Assembly: GCA_023205875.1 (NCBI GenBank)
Contig: CP060767.1
Span: 1-64,000 of the forward strand
DNA length: 64,000 nucleotides
Direction of reading: 5' to 3'
DNA from: Chloropicon primus
Taxonomy: Eukaryota > Chlorophyta > Chloropicophyceae > Chloropicales > Chloropicaceae
A program made the position numbers and the translations under genes. The notes under the pieces were generated by a model. The model saw only the letters and a list, made by a program, of their open reading frames with translations. It searched no databases and had not been told where the DNA came from. This document shows, one piece after another, positions 18,987 through 28,492 of the stretch (within the stretch, counting starts at the first letter, position 1; each line of letters begins with the position of its first letter).

Positions 18987-19712
18987 TCAAAGCGCGCTGA
19001 GCTGTTCCGGCCTCGTCTCCTTGGCCAGGGAGGAGATTTGCTTGAACTTGGGGTGCTTGGCGTCCCCCACAAGCTCGAAGGTAGCCATCTCCGAGGTGCA
19101 GAAGAAGACCCCTGGCAGCTGGCTTAGCCTCCTCAACGCCGTGCTCCGGTCCACCTCCCGTTGCGAGCTCACTCCATCGACACAGAGGTGGACCTCCACG
19201 TTGTGCTTCTCCACGAGGTCGAGGCACGTCTGGTACACGCACACGTGGGTCTCGATCCCGCACAGGAGCACCTGACCAATCCCACCCTTCGCCGCGAAAG
19301 CCGTCTCCAGCTCCGGCGTGCACATCGAGAACATGGTCTTGGAGAAGACCTCCGCCTGGCCCAGGTCCTTGGCGATCTCAGGGACGGTGTGGCCGAGGGC
19401 CTGCGTTGGGGAGAAGAGGGAAGCAAGCAAGCAAACGCAAACGCAAACAAGACGTCAGTCACTCCCGCCTCTCACCGGAAGGAGGCCGCGAAACAACTCA
19501 ACTCCATCTCTCTCCATCCATGGACTGACCTTCGGGTATTGTTCTGTGACGAAGACGGGAAGGTCAAGAACGTTCGCCGCCCTGACCATACGCGAGGTCG
19601 TCTCGATGACCGCCGGCATGTGGTGAATGAGGCCTCTGAACTTTTCCTGGACGTCGCACACGAAGAGTGCGCAACCATTCGCGCGGAGTCTCCCCATCCT
19701 CGCAGCAGCCAT
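18987..19712 (-). CDS. Isochorismatase-like hydrolase (ISOC1/2 type)
   Basis: Exons are 19530-19712 and 18987-19400 on the minus strand, 198 residues. The 129-base intron runs GTCAGT to ACGCAG, and joining restores VTEQYPKALGHTVPEI. The cysteine-hydrolase signature residues are an Asp in LFVCDVQEKF, a Lys in SKTMFSMC and a Cys in LLCGIETHVCVYQ. ISOC1/2-type proteins have these features, but their substrate is not established, so the reaction here is unknown. It is shorter than bacterial isochorismatases, as usual for this subgroup. The 5' side carries a 46-bp minisatellite starting about 20 bases before the ATG. The 3' end is 102 bases from convergent PYD1. Confidence 0.9.
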
Positions 19713-19729
19713 GGCTCGTGCTTTTGGGG

Positions 19730-20230
19730 AGCATCAGCATCAGCCTCAGCAGGAGGGGGAAGAAAGGTCAGCATCAGCATCAGCATCAGCATCAGCAGGA
19801 GGGGGAAGAAAGGTCAGCATCAGCATCAGCATCAGCATCAGCAGGAGGGGGAAGAAAGGTCAGCATCAGCATCAGCATCAGCCTCAGCAGGAGGGGGAAG
19901 AAAGGTCAGCATCAGCATCAGCATCAGCCTCAGCAGGAGGGGGAAGAAAGGTCAGCATCAGCATCAGCATCAGCATCAGCAGGAGGGGGAAGAAAGGTCA
20001 GCATCAGCATCAGCATCAGCCTCAGCAGGAGGGGGAAGAAAGGTCAGCATCAGCATCAGCATCAGCATCAGCAGGAGGGGGAAGAAAGGTCAGCATCAGC
20101 ATCAGCATCAGCCTCAGCAGGAGGGGGAAGAAAGGTCAGCATCAGCATCAGCATCAGCCTCAGCAGGAGGGGGAAGAAAGGTCAGCATCAGCATCAGCAT
20201 CAGCCTCAGCAGGAGGGGGAAGAAAGGTCA
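19730..20230. repeat. 46-bp minisatellite, 11 copies, at the isochorismatase-like gene 5' side
   Basis: The box AGGAGGGGGAAGAAAGG recurs exactly every 46 bases from 19751 to 20211, separated by CAGCAT/CAGCCT hexamers. Two variants (one with a CCTCAG hexamer, one without) alternate irregularly. Since 46 is not a multiple of 3 and the unit has no stop, all three forward frames stay open through the array. This explains overlapping Ser/Ala/His/Gln-rich frames that are not genes. It lies between the ATG of the minus-strand hydrolase and the 3' end of the phospholipase gene. Confidence 0.95.
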
Positions 20231-20326
20231 GAACCTTGTCACCTTGCCATGGATTGGGTCATAGATATAGATAGAATATAAGATCAGAATAAGAATAAGA
20301 ATAATAAGAATAAGATATTCTCCGTA

Positions 20327-23300
20327 TTAGATCTGGTTCATCGCCGCGCAGGACTTGACCTTCCGTCTCATAGGAGGAGCGATGGAGTAAAAGTCATCCG
20401 TCAGGGGAAGGTGAGAGGGGTCGTCCGCGGCGCCTGTTCCATCGCCGAGGCCGTCGCCACCAGAGCTGGGCTTCTTGGGCTCGATCCTGGCGGCCGCGTC
20501 CCCAGGGCTGGCTCCACTGCCGCTGCCTCCACCGCCGCTGCCACCGACACTGCCGAGGGCGAGGTTCCTCTCCGCGAGGGCAGACTGGATCCTGCTCACG
20601 CTGGACTCGCTCCTCTTGTGCGTGGGCCTTATGGAACTCACGAAATCTTGGCTGTGGACCTTGGAAATGCTCCTCGTCCGCAGCTTCATCGTGGAGGAGG
20701 CGTCGCCCTCGGCGTGTTGGTTGGCGGTCCATTCGGCAACCTTGGTCCACCCGTAACGGTAAGAATTACGGACGATTCTGTCCATGAGGTGGTAGTCCAT
20801 CAGCCTGTAGAACTGGACGCCCGTGGGCTGCATGTAGAGGTCCACGTGAAAGTCCCTCATCGTTGCGCGGATCTGCTGCTTGTGGCTCAAGAACAGCAGG
20901 GAGTTGATCATTTCCCCGTAACGAGGGTACCGGAAGGGCTTTCTGCTCACGAGGGCCCTGATGGATTCCCAGAGCAGGAAAAAGCCGCTGAGACCCTCCT
21001 TGTAGGGCTTGAGATCTTTCCAGGTGCAGAAGTCCTTGTCCTCCACGTCCACCACGATCAGGGTGTCCACGCCCATTTGGGTTCTCATGACGTCCACGGG
21101 AATGTTGTTGAGGTAGCCACCATCCACCAGGAGGTCGTTGTTGTAGAAGACCGGCGGCAGGAGGCCAACGACGGTCATGCTGGCCCTCACCAGCGTGGCG
21201 AGGGGCCCCCACTCGTGCACGCCTGGTTCCCCCTTGGACAAATTGGTCGAAACGCAGAAGAATCGCAGCCACAAGTCCTCGATGTGCTCTGGGCCGTACT
21301 TGAGGCAGTCTGCAACCAAAGCTGAAAAACCGGTTCCAGCAAAGAGGGAGAGGATGGGCAGGGTGAGATCCTTCATGACGCTTCTGAAGGAGCCCAAGCC
21401 AGAGGCATAGTCCTGGACGCAGTTGAACATCCTGTCCCAGGGCAGCCTCTGCGCGAAGAGGGCAGCCATAAAGGCGCCCTGGCTCGTGCCGCCAACAATG
21501 TCGATGGGGACCCCCGCGTCATCGAGGGCCCTCAGGACCCCGAGGTGGGCGAGGCCCCTTGACCCACCGCCACTCAGGACCAGGCCAACCGCCTTGCCGC
21601 TCAGCCACCGCGCTAGCCTCTCCATGTCCTTCACGTCATTGTCCACCATGTGGTGGTGCCTCTCCAGCCCCCAAGGCTTCCTCTCCGCCAGCCACCTCTT
21701 GGTCCCCGTGGGCGGCTTCCTGGCCTGGTGCAGGAGCAAAAGCTCCACCCTAAAGGATTGAGCCTGCAAAGCCACGTCAGTCAGGGTGGACTTTGTCTTG
21801 TTCACGTGGCGCCAGACGAGGTTGTGCTCGAACGAGCTGATCCTTGGGTCCCCTGCCGCCGAGGATACGAGGAGGACGCAATCAGCCTGAGCCACGCAAA
21901 TTTTCGACCACTCCGTGAGCTCCGAGTCAGCCTGAAGGATGATGTACGTGTAGTCCTCTTCCTGGGCAGCCATCCAAGCCGTGAGCTTGCTGCGGTAGAA
22001 TCTGTTTCTGAGCCTCTCAGCCACCAGGGGGAAGGCCATGCCCACCTTTCCCCCCGACAGGAGGAGCGTGGGTCCGAGATTTCCCAGGGCGACCTTGAGA
22101 TGCATTGCGGTGGCCTCGCAAAGCTTGTCTTGACCCGCAAGGGGGATGAGTGCGACGGTGGCCACCCTCTTCTTCTGCCCCGAGGCTGAGTTGCCTCCGT
22201 GAACCTGAAAGCTGTTGACGCCCTTGAGGGACTTGCTCACGGTGTTCCTGGACCGCGTGCCGGCCATCCTCTGGGCCATCCCCTCCAGCAGCCGCATGGC
22301 TACGCCGGGATACTTTGTCGAGATGCACTGGAAAGCTCCTGTCGACATCCTCACGAGCTCAGAGTCCCTTGTGCACATGGCAGTCTTCTTGTGCTTCCCC
22401 TCCATGAAGGACCACACCGCCCCAATGGCTTCGCCTCTTCCCGCGACCTCCTCCGTCTGCACCTTGCCGGTGTTCTCGTCCTGGTGCGCCAGAATCATTC
22501 TGCCGCTGATTGTGAAGTAAATGCAAGAGGAGGCGTCGCCCTGCCTGAAGGGGATGTCGTGGGCGTGGAGCCAAACCCTGTTCAAGCCGAGGCTGATGAA
22601 CTTTCGGATCATGGGGCCCATGGCCTTTGCCGCCGTCACCAGCAGCGAAATGAAAGCCTTGGTGGAAGTGATACGGAGCTTCTCCAGTTCCACCACGCCA
22701 ACAGCGACCAGCTCGGAGAACTCCAGGGCCCTCACCGACTGCCTTCTCACGGTGCTCGTGAAGTACGCCGTCGACCCGATGATGCAGTGGGGGGAAACGA
22801 TGTCAGCCGTGCAGTGCCTTGGCTCCTGGTCCATCTCAGGGTTCCAGTCCCCTTGGGAAGCAGCCATGTTCTTCTCGATGAGCATCTTTCCCCTGAGCAG
22901 GATGTAGAAGGCGTCCGCAGGCGTGCCCTCCTCGTACAGGCTCACTCCCGTGGGCAGGCACACGTGCTGCCCCACCTGATTCTCCAGCAGGAGGCTCAAG
23001 AGCTCCCCGTCCAGCAGGCCCACTTCGTCTGAGGGCACGGTGTCAAACATCTCGTTCTTCCTCCTGGACTGGGGGATGCGGAGGGTGTCGTTCAGAACAA
23101 AGTGGGCGACCCTCCACAGCCTCGCTATGGCTTGCTGCAGGTACACCTGGAGAGCCCTGGGCTTCTCCAGCACAAAGTCCATGAAGAGCTTCCTTGAGAT
23201 CTCCACGAGGACCGCGCCTTCCTCCAGGGCCACGCACGTCACGCTCCTCGTGTGGCCATCCACCAGATCCAAGTCGCCCACGCTCTCGCCCTCCTGCAGG

Positions 23301-24565
23301 GTGTTGGTGTGCATGGGCTTCAAGTTGTCCACGTCGAGTCCAGAGTCGTCGTGGTGGACCCCCGAGCCGTCCGTCTGGAACACCCCGAGGGCACCCTCCA
23401 CCACGATGTACGTCCCGCCGTCCGAGGGGTCCCCCGAGTGAAACAGGGTCTCCTCCGGGGCGAGCCTGATGATCCTGGCACTCTCGAACAGCTCCCTGCT
23501 CTCCTCCAAGTCCAAGCAAGCCAGAAGCTTCGTGCTGGAGAAAAAGTGAGGCAAGTTCTCGTTGTTCTCGTTGGTGCTGCTGGTGGTGTGCGTGCTGCTG
23601 TCCAGGCTCCCGCTCAGGTGGGTCGACCTCTCGGCCAGCTCGTGGGCCATGACGGACTCCGAGCCGCTGTGGCTGTGGCCGGACAGTTCCCCCAAGCCGC
23701 TCGCGTGGGCATGAGGCGCCAAGTCGCCACCCAGCTTGGCGACCGAGTTGTTGCTGTTGCTGTTGCTCGAGTGCCCGGAGGAGAGGTGCACCCTCTTTGG
23801 CCTCTCCTCGTTGAAGGTGTAGTTCACCTGGGGGTCCGCGTCCTCCCCGTCCAGGTCGCTGTGGAACATCACCCTCTGGTCCCCCCCTCCTCGCCGCTCC
23901 TCCCCAAAGTCCCCGACGATGTCGCCGAGGGACTTGCGCCTGTGCTCCGCGAGCGACCTCCTCTGCCTTCCCGCCCCGGGGAGGCTCCACTTCATCTCCT
24001 GGTCCGGGGGCTCGTCGCCGTCCGGGGTGAAGAGTGGGACGTCGCTCATGTTCGCCAGCACTTTCTCCAACCTCCTGGAGACCGCCCTGAGGGAGAAGGA
24101 CACGCACCCCGTCGCCTTCTCCGCGGCGTAGAGGCAGGTCGCCACCCCGCAGCAGTACGCCACCGGGGTCAGGAACCCGTACGTCTTCCTCCACGTCTCC
24201 CAATGCTTGGCCCCGAACGCGTTACTGACCTGGTGGTTGAGCACCTCCTTCCTCGCCTTGCTGCTCCCGCTCGCCGCCGTCCCGTACACCTGGTCCGATA
24301 TCGTCTCCCACACCGTTCTCGTGGCGGAGCTCCCTCCCCCTCCACCCAGCAAGCTTTGCGACGCGGAGTGGGTCTTGGTTTTGCTCAACCCCATCCTGGT
24401 GTTTGCTGGGTTTTTCGAGTGGGTCTTGTTTGTTTTTTGTTTCCTCCCTTTCCCCCCGAGCAAAGCCGAGGCCACCTTGTTCGTTTTGCGTTTGGTTTTG
24501 GATTTGTTCTTCTCCAGCGCCTTTTTCGTGGCCACCTCCAGGGCCTCCATCAAGTCCTGCACCAT
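20327..24565 (-). CDS. Neuropathy-target-esterase-like lysophospholipase (patatin plus cyclic-nucleotide-binding domains)
   Basis: A 1412-residue intronless frame from ATG at 24565. A Lys-rich N-terminus is followed by a short membrane segment (VAYCCGVATCLYAAE, about residue 145). Three cyclic-nucleotide-binding-like domains sit near residues 380, 540 and 670 (FHSGDPSDGGTYIVVEG, YEEGTPADAFYILLRGK, FRQGDASSCIYFTISGR). A patatin domain begins at about 995 with the oxyanion motif GLVLSGGGSRG, the nucleophile serine in GGTSQGA (about 1026) and the catalytic Asp in LLVDGGYLNNIP (about 1148). This is the architecture of PNPLA6/7 and yeast Nte1, ER enzymes that deacylate phosphatidylcholine and lysophosphatidylcholine. 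Disordered Ser/Asn-rich linkers enlarge the N-terminal half. The Gly/Ser C-terminal tail is variable. Confidence 0.95.
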   Translation of the reverse strand: MVQDLMEALEVATKKALEKNKSKTKRKTNKVASALLGGKGRKQKTNKTHSKNPANTRMGLSKTKTHSASQSLLGGGGGSSATRTVWETISDQVYGTAASGSSKARKEVLNHQVSNAFGAKHWETWRKTYGFLTPVAYCCGVATCLYAAEKATGCVSFSLRAVSRRLEKVLANMSDVPLFTPDGDEPPDQEMKWSLPGAGRQRRSLAEHRRKSLGDIVGDFGEERRGGGDQRVMFHSDLDGEDADPQVNYTFNEERPKRVHLSSGHSSNSNSNNSVAKLGGDLAPHAHASGLGELSGHSHSGSESVMAHELAERSTHLSGSLDSSTHTTSSTNENNENLPHFFSSTKLLACLDLEESRELFESARIIRLAPEETLFHSGDPSDGGTYIVVEGALGVFQTDGSGVHHDDSGLDVDNLKPMHTNTLQEGESVGDLDLVDGHTRSVTCVALEEGAVLVEISRKLFMDFVLEKPRALQVYLQQAIARLWRVAHFVLNDTLRIPQSRRKNEMFDTVPSDEVGLLDGELLSLLLENQVGQHVCLPTGVSLYEEGTPADAFYILLRGKMLIEKNMAASQGDWNPEMDQEPRHCTADIVSPHCIIGSTAYFTSTVRRQSVRALEFSELVAVGVVELEKLRITSTKAFISLLVTAAKAMGPMIRKFISLGLNRVWLHAHDIPFRQGDASSCIYFTISGRMILAHQDENTGKVQTEEVAGRGEAIGAVWSFMEGKHKKTAMCTRDSELVRMSTGAFQCISTKYPGVAMRLLEGMAQRMAGTRSRNTVSKSLKGVNSFQVHGGNSASGQKKRVATVALIPLAGQDKLCEATAMHLKVALGNLGPTLLLSGGKVGMAFPLVAERLRNRFYRSKLTAWMAAQEEDYTYIILQADSELTEWSKICVAQADCVLLVSSAAGDPRISSFEHNLVWRHVNKTKSTLTDVALQAQSFRVELLLLHQARKPPTGTKRWLAERKPWGLERHHHMVDNDVKDMERLARWLSGKAVGLVLSGGGSRGLAHLGVLRALDDAGVPIDIVGGTSQGAFMAALFAQRLPWDRMFNCVQDYASGLGSFRSVMKDLTLPILSLFAGTGFSALVADCLKYGPEHIEDLWLRFFCVSTNLSKGEPGVHEWGPLATLVRASMTVVGLLPPVFYNNDLLVDGGYLNNIPVDVMRTQMGVDTLIVVDVEDKDFCTWKDLKPYKEGLSGFFLLWESIRALVSRKPFRYPRYGEMINSLLFLSHKQQIRATMRDFHVDLYMQPTGVQFYRLMDYHLMDRIVRNSYRYGWTKVAEWTANQHAEGDASSTMKLRTRSISKVHSQDFVSSIRPTHKRSESSVSRIQSALAERNLALGSVGGSGGGGSGSGASPGDAAARIEPKKPSSGGDGLGDGTGAADDPSHLPLTDDFYSIAPPMRRKVKSCAAMNQI

Positions 24566-24802
24566 CGCGTCCTATCCAAATTCTTCGTATTCGTATTCGG
24601 TATTCCCCACCGGAACAAGAAGAACCAGAACAAGAAGAAGAAGAAGAAGGTGGATCCCAAGTCGTCGTCCCTCCCTCCCTCCCTCCCTCCCTCCTGGTTG
24701 TGTATGTTGTGTCTCCTCCTCGTCCTCCTCCTAGTTCGGTTCGTTTGTTTGCCTCCGCCTCGTGGTTCTCTGCTGACCTGGAGATAAGAACGAACCCAAA
24801 AA

Positions 24803-24859
24803 TAGGGTTTGAGGAAAATAGGGTTTGGGGGTTTTAGGGTTTTGGGGGTTTTAGGGTTT
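24803..24859. promoter_or_regulatory. Telo-box cluster (interstitial telomere-like motifs)
   Basis: TAGGGTTT occurs at 24803, 24820, 24835 and 24852, spaced 15-17 bases apart. Two are full TTAGGGTTT (reverse complement AAACCCTAA, the plant telo-box). In plants this element sits in promoters of growth and translation genes and is bound by Myb-type telomere-repeat factors. Here it lies between two divergent genes, about 240 bases from the phospholipase ATG and 365 from the protease ATG. It could instead be a relic of an internal telomere-repeat insertion. Confidence 0.6.
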
Positions 24860-24899
24860 CGCACCACAGCTCAACGGGAGCCTCCCCCTGTAACGGACA

Positions 24900-25030
24900 C
24901 AACGACGACCACGACGACGAGGAGGACGAGGACGAGGAGGAACACGACGACGACGACGACGACGACGAGGACGAGGAGGAACACGACGACGACGACGAGG
25001 ACGAGGAACACGAACACCACGAGGAGGAGG
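24900..25030. repeat. Interrupted GAC/GAG triplet repeat
   Basis: Imperfect blocks of GACGAC, GAGGAC and GAGGAACAC repeat through this stretch, with no start codon and no conserved frame. It reads as Asp/Glu or Ser/Arg filler in all frames and is judged non-coding. Confidence 0.8.
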
Positions 25031-25224
25031 AGGGGTTTGGGCGGAAGGGTTTTTTTGCGTTGACGGTTGGAGGAAGGGAGGGAGGGAGGGGGTCTGCAGG
25101 ATTGGGGAGGCGTTTCGGTTTCGTTGGGGAGGAAGGAAACAAAACCAAAACACACACACATCACGAGAGACAGACGGACGGACGGACGGACAGACGGACA
25201 GACGGATAGGCAGAGAGGACGAGG

Positions 25225-26832
25225 ATGATGATGGCGCCCTCTTCTTCGACGTGGTCCTCCTCCTCCGCGGTTGTGTCTCGGAGGACTGCCGTCCTTTCTC
25301 TCTCGCTGGTCGCCGTCGTCGTCCTCCTCCTCGCGAGCGTTCTTCCGGCTCGCGCCACGAAGATACCGCTCAAGCTCGTGGGCGCCGGCGAGTTGGGGCA
25401 GGGGGCGCTCTCCGCGGTGGTGGACAGGCCGCACCGAGCGCAGGAGAGGGGCAGGGTCCTGAGGGGCCAGGGGGGGTTCCACCACAGGAGCAGGAGCGGG
25501 GGATCGACGACCCTTTACACCATCGCAGACATCGCCAAGGACGCCGTCGGTTCCCTGGCGGCGGCAAGCGAGGGACAGAAAGCGGACGCCGTCAAGGCAC
25601 CACCGCCTCCGCGTCCGGCCTCGAGGCTTGTGGGGTCGGTGGAGTCGACGGGGTACTACGCGATGGAGCTCCCCCTGGGGACGCCCCCGCAGACATTTCA
25701 CGTCATCGTCGACACCGGGTCCACGATCGCTTATGTCCCTTGCTCGTTCTGCGGGGACAAGTGCGGCCTCCACGCCAGCGCTCCCTTTGCGCCCCAGGCC
25801 TCCTCGACCGCGTCCTTCATCAACTGCATGAGCGCGACCTGCGCGACGTTTTGCGGGTCCAGGAGGTGCAACTGCAGGTCGAGCTTTGAGTTCCTCCGAG
25901 ACATCTCACTGCCTATGATGTCGGTGTGCTCGTACGCCAGGAGGTACCAGGAGCAGAGCTCCAGCACGGGGCTCCTGCTGACGGACGTGCTGCGCCTTGG
26001 GCCGGGCGTGGGGGACCACAGGTTCGGGTTCGGGTGCGAAACGGAGGAGACGGGGATGATCTTCAACCAGAGGGCCGACGGCGTCATTGGCTTCGGGAAC
26101 AACCCTTCCTCCATCATCAATCAGCTCGTTGCGCAGGGGGCCATGGAGAACACGTTCTCCATCTGCATGGGCGGCTTCCGGGGTGGCGGGGCCCTGTTCC
26201 TCGGGGACGAGAGCCTCCCCCCGACGAGCGGCGACCAGCGCATGCGTTACGCGCAAGTCCACACGAGGAGGGAAAACCCCGAGTTTTACGCCGTCAGTGT
26301 CCGAGGGATGAAGCTCGGGAGCAGCAAGGTCAATGTGCCGTCGCGGGTGTACGACCACGGTTACGGCGCGGTCGTGGACACCGGGACCACTTTCTTGTAC
26401 CTCCCGGATGCGGCATACAAGTCCTTCGAGCAACTTCTTCTGGCAAGCATGGACAAGCACTGGGACAAAATCAGGAGAACCAGGAGTCCGGACTCCAGGT
26501 ACCCCAACGACCTGTGTTACGGGCCCCTTCACCACAAGACGAGCGGAGAAGGCGAGCGGGACGATCTCCTGGACATCTTCCCGGACTTGACCATCGACAT
26601 GGCGGCCTCCGACCCTGCGGTGGAGAAAATCACACTCACTTTCCCCCCGGAGAACTATCTCTTCAAGATGAGCGGAGGGGCTCACGGTTACTGTGTTGGC
26701 GTGTACAACAATAGAGACGACGGCGTGCTGCTTGGCGCGGTGCTGATGAAGAACTACTTGGTTAACTTCGACTTGAGAAACAACAGAATTGGCTTTGCCC
26801 CGCACGACTGCGACGCTCTCAACAAGGAGTAG
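25225..26832 (+). CDS. Pepsin-family (A1) aspartic protease, secreted
   Basis: A 535-residue protein from ATG at 25225 (alternatives at 25228 and 25231). A hydrophobic signal segment (LSLSLVAVVVLLLASVL) ending PARA is followed by a propeptide of about 100 residues. The bilobal protease follows: YYAMELPLGTPPQTF, the first active-site motif DTGST (Asp about 163), a Cys-rich loop (CSFCGDKCG, CATFCGSRRCNC), GFGCE, GVIGFG, and the second motif DTGTT (Asp about 385). The order and cysteine pattern fit plant nucellin-like A1 proteases, which act in vacuole, plastid or secretory compartments. No plant-specific saposin-like insert is present. The 3' flank is AT-rich with an AATAAAG-like run. Confidence 0.92.
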   Translation: MMMAPSSSTWSSSSAVVSRRTAVLSLSLVAVVVLLLASVLPARATKIPLKLVGAGELGQGALSAVVDRPHRAQERGRVLRGQGGFHHRSRSGGSTTLYTIADIAKDAVGSLAAASEGQKADAVKAPPPPRPASRLVGSVESTGYYAMELPLGTPPQTFHVIVDTGSTIAYVPCSFCGDKCGLHASAPFAPQASSTASFINCMSATCATFCGSRRCNCRSSFEFLRDISLPMMSVCSYARRYQEQSSSTGLLLTDVLRLGPGVGDHRFGFGCETEETGMIFNQRADGVIGFGNNPSSIINQLVAQGAMENTFSICMGGFRGGGALFLGDESLPPTSGDQRMRYAQVHTRRENPEFYAVSVRGMKLGSSKVNVPSRVYDHGYGAVVDTGTTFLYLPDAAYKSFEQLLLASMDKHWDKIRRTRSPDSRYPNDLCYGPLHHKTSGEGERDDLLDIFPDLTIDMAASDPAVEKITLTFPPENYLFKMSGGAHGYCVGVYNNRDDGVLLGAVLMKNYLVNFDLRNNRIGFAPHDCDALNKE

Positions 26833-27207
26833 TTGCGCACGCCGCACATAAAATAAAGAATAAGTAAAGCATGGCAAGGCACACAAAGGGTCTTGTTCGT
26901 TGTAAAGGAGACGCACAACATGCGTTGCGTTGTAAGAACTCTCAGGATTGGTTTCCACCACCAACGTTCGTTCCTCCTCGGACATCGCGATCCCAGGAGT
27001 TGTGAGTCGTTTCCCGTCTCCCCCCCTCTCACCTCTTGGCCAAAACCCAGGCAGGCAAGGAAGGCCTCAGCAACCAAGAGCAACCACAAAGGGGGCACGA
27101 GTCGTGCAGGAGGAGAGTCCATCCATTGCATTGGGGTCCGAGAGGTGCAGGCCTGTGCTCATCATCTTGTCTAGAATACTTTAGTCGACTCAAAGGCATC
27201 GGCAAAG
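26833..27207. other. Short intergenic region
   Basis: The 3' flank of the protease (AATAAAGAATAAGTAAAGC) and the 5' flank of the coiled-coil gene, both plus strand. No repeat or additional gene was seen. Confidence 0.55.
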
Positions 27208-28441
27208 ATGAATCTTGGAACTGGCTCGAGCCTTGAAGATGACTTTGGTCGAATAGGTTTCGTTCAAGGTAGGTCGCGTTGAACGATATGGTTGCCGTCC
27301 TCCGGTCTGGGTCCAAGCTAACCGATCCCTCCGTTCCCTCCTTGCAGACGAGCTGATGAACCGGGCCCAGAACCGGAAGGACTTGACACAAGCAGCGTTT
27401 AAGAAGGTGAACAGTGAGCTGAAGCGCTTGAGGAGTCAGTTCTCCAAGACGAAGCGAGAGAATGAGATCCTCCAGCAGGTGAAGGACTCCCTGAGCAGGA
27501 GGCTCCAGGCAGAGGAGCAGCGGAATCTGCAGCTGACCAAGGAAAGCCAAAGGATTCGGAAGGAGTCCACGAGCACGAGCAGGTATGATTCAGAGATAAG
27601 GGAGCTGAGAACAAAGCTCGCGATAGCTGAAGCGGAGAGGGAGGCAGCCCAGTCCCTCGCAAACGTCAGGGTGAGGCACGAGAAGATGTTCTTCCTGACC
27701 GAGGAGGAGACCAGGGAGCTGTGCTTCCGCTGGGTCCTCCTGTACTGGTACTGGTCCGTGGCGGAGAAGCTTGGACTATTCCCCCAAGTGGCTTCCGCCA
27801 ACGCTGCTCATTGGGGGAACATCCTCAAGACCTTTCCTTGGGTCGGCTCCGATGGCACTGGCGTGTCCGTGAGCGATGTGGCACTCCTGCTGCGGTATCC
27901 GAGGGAGGGAGAAGCCGCGGCCAAGGGAAGGGGGTCCAGCAAGGTCGACGGCAAAGCGGAAGAGGAGGCTGGGGTGGCGGACAGGAGATACACGCTTCAC
28001 GATCTCATCAATGCAGAGACCAGCTTGAGGTCCCTGTACGAAATGGAGCTAGACAACAGGGTGCACGCCCAGCTCGTGGAGAGGACGAGGGCTCAGATTC
28101 TTCCCGTGATACGCGACCTCGGCAATCCATTCTCTTCCGTGTCCTTGGACGATCTCTTGCTCGACTCCAGCTTGGACACCAACTTGACCTTCACGCACGA
28201 CTACATCATCTGGATCCAACTGAACCGGTTGTGGCTGGGGTACGTTTGGGGCAAAGCCTGCAAGAAGCACATCGAGCCACACCTCGCGGAAGCGAGGAGA
28301 GACTTGTGGTGGGACCGGGCCCAGGGGGAGTTGACGTGCAGGGACGTCATCGACGTGCAGCAGGCCGTGAAGGAGCTCCACGCCTTGCAGATCGAAAGCC
28401 AGCTGTGGGTCTCACGGTCAAAAGCTTCCATGGAACCATGA
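27208..28441 (+). CDS. Coiled-coil protein, SCD2-like
   Basis: Exons 27208-27268 and 27348-28441 give 384 residues. The 79-base intron runs GTAGGT to TTGCAG, and joining yields GFVQDELMNRAQNRKD. After a short N-terminus comes a coiled coil (about residues 30-125, Lys/Glu/Leu-rich). A conserved aromatic helix follows (ELCFRWVLLYWYWSVAEKLG, then FPQVASANAAHWGNIL) and a mostly helical C-terminal domain. The aromatic helix plus AHW segment resembles plant SCD2 (STOMATAL CYTOKINESIS DEFECTIVE 2) family proteins, which work with SCD1 in clathrin-dependent traffic and cytokinesis. Similarity is by eye and moderate. It ends 51 bases from the convergent GT29 gene. Confidence 0.65.
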
Positions 28442-28492
28442 AACAATGGTTGGGTGTATTGAAGAACAGGTTTATCAAAGTAATGAATTGTT

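Larger units (their letters stand above)
24566..25224. other. Divergent promoter region with telo-box cluster and GAC/GAG repeats
   Basis: This separates the divergent phospholipase and aspartic-protease genes. Near the phospholipase start lie AAG and CCCT runs (24625-24700). Four TAGGGTTT boxes follow (24803-24859), then a long GACGAC/GAGGAC repeat (24900-25030), and a GACG/GACA tetranucleotide run (25168-25205) just before the protease ATG. No gene was seen. Confidence 0.6.

Noticed and set aside
19627-20281. Ser/Ala/Gln/His-rich plus-strand frames over the 46-bp minisatellite
   Set aside because: All three forward frames are open simply because the stop-free 46-bp unit is not a multiple of 3. 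No frame is favoured.
24834-25157. Ser/Arg-rich frames over the GAC/GAG repeat
   Set aside because: Triplet repeat filler. No start codon context and no conserved domain.
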